Source: Acidobacteria bacterium UBA7540 (GTDB taxonomy: Bacteria; Acidobacteriota; Terriglobia; UBA7540). From it: a stretch of DNA of 64,000 nt. The position numbers and the translations under genes are program-made. Below are positions 61,105 through 64,000 of the stretch, piece by piece; position 1 is the stretch's first letter, and every line of letters starts with the position of its first letter. The stretch lies in assembly GCA_002478145.1 (NCBI GenBank), contig DLMI01000088.1, positions 36,132 through 100,131 on the forward strand, given 5' to 3'. The notes below the pieces were generated by a model. The model saw only the letters and a program-made list of their open reading frames with translations, ran no database searches and was not told where the DNA came from.

Positions 61105-62536
61105 ACAGTTTAAACTCTTCGTGAATGGCTTTCACGGCTTCCTTCACGTCTGAGGACTTCACGGCAAATGAGATGCTCAATTCGGAAGACCCCTGGGCGA
61201 TAGCGATAATGTTAATCCCGCGCCGCCCGAGCGCTCCGAAGGCTCGCCCGGCGATGCCTGGGGTGCCTTTCATGTTTTCGCCGATGGCCACCACAATGGC
61301 CACGTGAGGCATGACCTCTACCGTGGCTGAGCGGTCGTGAATAATCTCCAGCTCAAATGCTTTCTCGAGCTTGGCTTTCGCCCGTTTCAACTCCGCATCG
61401 TGGACGGCCAGGCACAGCACATTTTCTGCGGAGGATTGAGTCACCATGAGGGCGGTAATATCTTCCAGGCTGAGGCAAGTGAAAACCCGGCTTGCCACCT
61501 GGGCGAAGCTCAGTCGGTCTCCTCCACTGACCATGATGAGGCTGGCTTTGCTCAGGGAGGTGATGGCCTTCACGCCGGGCGGGCCGTCTGGCGCCGCAGG
61601 GACGATCCGGGTTCCCGGGCAGGAAGGGTTAAAGCTGTTCTTGATCCAGACGGGAATCTTCTTTTTCATCACCGGCTGAATGGTCTTGGGGTGGAGCACC
61701 TTAGCCCCGAAGAAGGAAAGCTCAATGGCTTCCCGGTAGGAGATGCCGGGAACAATCCGCGCCTCTGGGACCAGGCGAGGGTCCGCCGTCATCACCCCGT
61801 CCACATCGGTCCAGATCCACACTTCGTCGGCATCCAGGGCCGCTCCAATAATGGTGCCGCTGAAATCTGATCCCCCCCGGCCAAGCGTCGTGCAAAGGCC
61901 CTCGGGTGTGGCTCCCCGGAATCCGGTAATGACGGGAACGGCCCCGCGTTTGCGAAGCGGGGCAAGGCGCTGGCGGGTCTTGGCGGCGGTCTCGTCGAAA
62001 AGGGGAGAAGCGTTGCCAAAGTTGTCGTCCGTGACGATGAGTTCGGTGGCGTCCACGGCCTCCGACGCAATGCCCAGGGAGCGGAGGATGGCCGCCAGGA
62101 GGTTCGCGGCCATGACTTCGCCGAGGCTGGAAAGTGTATCCATGGCGCGGGGAGTAACTTCCCGAACCAGGGAAAAACCGGAACAAAGGTTCTCAAAGTT
62201 ACCGACCTGGGCAGCCAAGCGAGGCAACACCAAAGATTGGTCGGCCGCAGAGAGAAGCTGGTCAGCGACTTCGCGGTGACGCCGCGCCAACTCCCGGCGT
62301 ACGTTCTTCCAGTGTTCGCCATCGCCGGCGCTGGCTTCCGTGGCCGCACGAATCAGCATGTCCGTCACTCCGCCCATGGCCGAAACCACCACCACGAGGT
62401 CGGCGTGTTGAGCACGCTCGGCCACTATCTTGCCCACATTTTGCATTCGCTCGGCGTTCCCGACCGAAGTGCCGCCGAACTTCATGACGACGAGTGGCTT
62501 CTTGCCTTTTGCAGGAGTCGTCGCTTCTTTAACCAT
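61103..62536 (-). CDS. lysC: Aspartate kinase
   Basis: 477 residues from the ATG at 62536 with AAGGGA upstream. It phosphorylates aspartate, the first step to lysine, threonine, methionine and diaminopimelate. The kinase part starts VVMKFGGTSVGNAERM; FRGATPEGLCTTLGRGGSDF binds substrate and Mg. Two ACT domains at the end (SFAQVASRVFTCLSLEDITA, VVAIGENMKGTPGIAGRAF) give feedback control by lysine or threonine. No homoserine dehydrogenase is fused. Next to thrC, and with dapD nearby. Confidence 0.93.
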   Translation of the reverse strand: MVKEATTPAKGKKPLVVMKFGGTSVGNAERMQNVGKIVAERAQHADLVVVVSAMGGVTDMLIRAATEASAGDGEHWKNVRRELARRHREVADQLLSAADQSLVLPRLAAQVGNFENLCSGFSLVREVTPRAMDTLSSLGEVMAANLLAAILRSLGIASEAVDATELIVTDDNFGNASPLFDETAAKTRQRLAPLRKRGAVPVITGFRGATPEGLCTTLGRGGSDFSGTIIGAALDADEVWIWTDVDGVMTADPRLVPEARIVPGISYREAIELSFFGAKVLHPKTIQPVMKKKIPVWIKNSFNPSCPGTRIVPAAPDGPPGVKAITSLSKASLIMVSGGDRLSFAQVASRVFTCLSLEDITALMVTQSSAENVLCLAVHDAELKRAKAKLEKAFELEIIHDRSATVEVMPHVAIVVAIGENMKGTPGIAGRAFGALGRRGINIIAIAQGSSELSISFAVKSSDVKEAVKAIHEEFKL

Positions 62537-62613
62537 AATTCGTCCCTTGCCTCCGGTGTAAGTCAATCCCTGCCCGCCTGAGCGAACCGGAGGCCCGGGT
62601 GCGCTCAGGTCAG

Positions 62614-63540
62614 CTAGCGAATAGGATTCGTGGTCGTGGATGAGGAGACAGAATTAGGTGTCTTGGTCGATTCGCGGACAACATCGATGAAGACCTTGGC
62701 AGGGAGTGACAGGTATCGGTCCCGGCGGTACACCAAACCTAGTTCCCGGTAAATCTTCTCGCCTTCCAGGGGAATCAGCCTCAACACGCCGGCTAGGACC
62801 TCGGGTTGCGCATAGGTCCTGCTAATCAGGGAAATCCCCAGGCCCGCACCCACAAACTTCTTGATGGTTTCAACGCTGGCCAACTCCATGGAGATCTGGA
62901 TGTGGTCACGGTACTGACGCAACAGCCGGTCAATCACCACCCGCGTGTGGCCGGTCTTCGGCAGGATGAGCGGGTGGTGCGAAATCTCCTCCAGGGTCAC
63001 GCTTTTGTTCTTCCCCAGGGGGTGATTCTTGGGCACCACAAGCTGGACTTCGTCGCGAAAGACCGGAATGACCTCCATGTTATTCGCCGACTGCGGCAGA
63101 GTGACGATCCCCAGGTCCAGGACGCCTTCCTGCACTTTCTGCAAAATCTTGTGGCTGAAGTTGCGGTAGATACTGATCTGCACCAGCGGGTAAAGCTGTT
63201 TGAACTTGAAAAAAGTCTTCGGCAGGACGTAGAGGCAGGTCGCCTCGTTGGCCCCCATGTAGAGTTTTCCGCGTGGCGTCTGGTTCAGCTCGGCGATGGC
63301 TTGCAGGGCCTCCTTATGGAGGCCCAGCATCTTGTCCGCGTATCGCTGAAGGATCTCGCCCGCCGGGGTCAGGAGAACCTTCTTGCCGCTTCGGTCGAAC
63401 AGCTTCTCCCCACACTCCTGTTCCAGAAGCCGCACTTGAGCGCTAATGGCGGGCTGCGTGCGAAAAATTTTCTCGGCCGCGCGGGAGAAACTCTGCAGCT
63501 TGGCGACTTCCAGAAAGCTGGCTAGCTGATCATAGTCCAT
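62614..63540 (-). CDS. LysR-type transcription regulator
   Basis: 308 residues from the ATG at 63540. Residues 1-60 are the winged helix (DQLASFLEVAKLQSFSRAAE, FRTQPAISAQVRLLEQECG), residues 90-290 a two-lobed ligand-binding domain (LYMGANEATCLYVLPKTFFK, VTLPQSANNMEVIPVF). The nearest relatives I know of are the CbbR/CysL type. lysC starts 77 bases downstream in the same direction, so control of lysC or co-transcription is possible. The ligand is unknown. Confidence 0.88.
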   Translation of the reverse strand: MDYDQLASFLEVAKLQSFSRAAEKIFRTQPAISAQVRLLEQECGEKLFDRSGKKVLLTPAGEILQRYADKMLGLHKEALQAIAELNQTPRGKLYMGANEATCLYVLPKTFFKFKQLYPLVQISIYRNFSHKILQKVQEGVLDLGIVTLPQSANNMEVIPVFRDEVQLVVPKNHPLGKNKSVTLEEISHHPLILPKTGHTRVVIDRLLRQYRDHIQISMELASVETIKKFVGAGLGISLISRTYAQPEVLAGVLRLIPLEGEKIYRELGLVYRRDRYLSLPAKVFIDVVRESTKTPNSVSSSTTTNPIR

Positions 63541-63770
63541 TGTATCTTGTCTACACCTGGTCCTTACTATAGCAGATTGTGCGGGCTTGGCAGAAACAAA
63601 AATGACATTCAGTAGTCTGTAGTCAGCGGGCAAGACCAGGGGACGTAAGTCATAATCCCTCAAGAGGGAGTGCTGCCGGCAGGGTGGTCGCGCGCCTTTG
63701 AATTCAAGCAGGAATCAGCAGGTTGCTGAAGCATCTTAGCATGGGACCTGGAAGGCAGGCCCGCTCCATG

Positions 63771-64000
63771 TCAGAGCGGCGGGCGCTCGTAGCCGCCCAC
63801 AGCCCTCTCGATTTTCGCGGCTACGGCCAGAGCGACGTCCTCGCGCCATGGACGCGCCACAATCTGCACGCCAATCGGCAAGCCTGCCCGGGAACTCCCT
63901 GCCCGAACAACGGCTGCGGGCCAGCCTGTCAGGTTATACGTCATGGTGTAGCTGAAAGCCGAGAGGCGGTCGTAGGTCGAGCCGTGGGCCATGCCGGGGA
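63771..64000 (-). CDS. C-terminal end of an amidase-signature enzyme (cut by window edge)
   Basis: Only the last part is in the window: FSYTMTYNLTGWPAAVVRAG, LPIGVQIVARPWREDVALAVAAKIE and a short tail, typical of the end of amidase-signature enzymes (GatA-like or related amidases). The catalytic Ser-Ser-Lys part lies beyond base 64000. It is closed by a stop at 63771; the start is outside. Confidence 0.8.
   Translation of the reverse strand, partial: PGMAHGSTYDRLSAFSYTMTYNLTGWPAAVVRAGSSRAGLPIGVQIVARPWREDVALAVAAKIERAVGGYERPPL

Overview
This 64 kb window is a bacterial chromosome segment, most likely from an Acidobacteriota genome. The phylum call is an inference. It rests on an Oar-type TonB-dependent receptor with an N-terminal carboxypeptidase-like domain, paired DUF3857/transglutaminase proteins, several secreted amidohydrolase-like proteins, a PilZ protein of the kind common in that phylum, and very many short palindromic or MITE-like repeats between genes. 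I see no tRNA, rRNA, CRISPR array, transposase, integrase or phage gene.

Layout. 1-4 kb: asnS (cut by the window edge), a sugar phosphate isomerase/epimerase and a gamma-glutamyltransferase, all on the minus strand. 4-7.2 kb: repeats and three unrecognised membrane proteins. 7.4-12 kb: two divergent secreted phosphatase-type enzymes. 12.3-17.6 kb: an RlpA-like protein, then a MacA-like adaptor with two MacB-type permeases and no ATPase. 17.8-23.5 kb: three exported amidohydrolase-family proteins (only the middle one keeps its metal ligands), interrupted by a DUF559 nuclease-like gene between repeats, then a cytochrome c. 23.7-28.6 kb: a DUF3303 protein, a DtxR-type regulator and a divergent TonB receptor. 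28.6-36 kb: two DUF3857/transglutaminase proteins, a small exported protein, a Tat-exported epimerase and galT. 36.5-42.7 kb: a GAF-GGDEF-HD-GYP c-di-GMP enzyme facing a giant PilZ/coiled-coil protein. 43-47 kb: thiO, a Zn-finger protein, and a sigma factor/anti-sigma/Spy-like operon. 47.8-52.4 kb: an Lhr-type helicase. 52.5-63.5 kb: amino-acid biosynthesis (dapD, ilvB, an ilvN-like gene, ilvC, proC, thrC, lysC) with two orphan antitoxin-like genes and a LysR regulator. 63.8-64 kb: the C-terminal end of an amidase.

The biosynthetic genes form one metabolic theme: lysC, thrC and dapD belong to the aspartate family, ilvB/ilvN/ilvC make branched-chain amino acids from pyruvate and threonine-derived 2-oxobutanoate, and proC makes proline. 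Upstream of ilvB are a good sigma-70-type promoter overlapped by an 18-bp palindrome and, further upstream, a possible leader peptide rich in Leu/Ile/Val.

The most striking signal is the palindromic elements. Several families sit between genes, and three copies lie in frame inside conserved housekeeping genes: two in the Lhr helicase (48649-48750 and about 50464-50620) and one in dapD (53525-53634). They add protein segments with no counterpart in the families as I know them, much as the Rickettsia palindromic elements do. One of the two in Lhr belongs to the same family as intergenic copies elsewhere in the window. Other copies supply the ilvB stop codon, sit at the original ggt start codon, or fill the whole lysC-thrC spacer.
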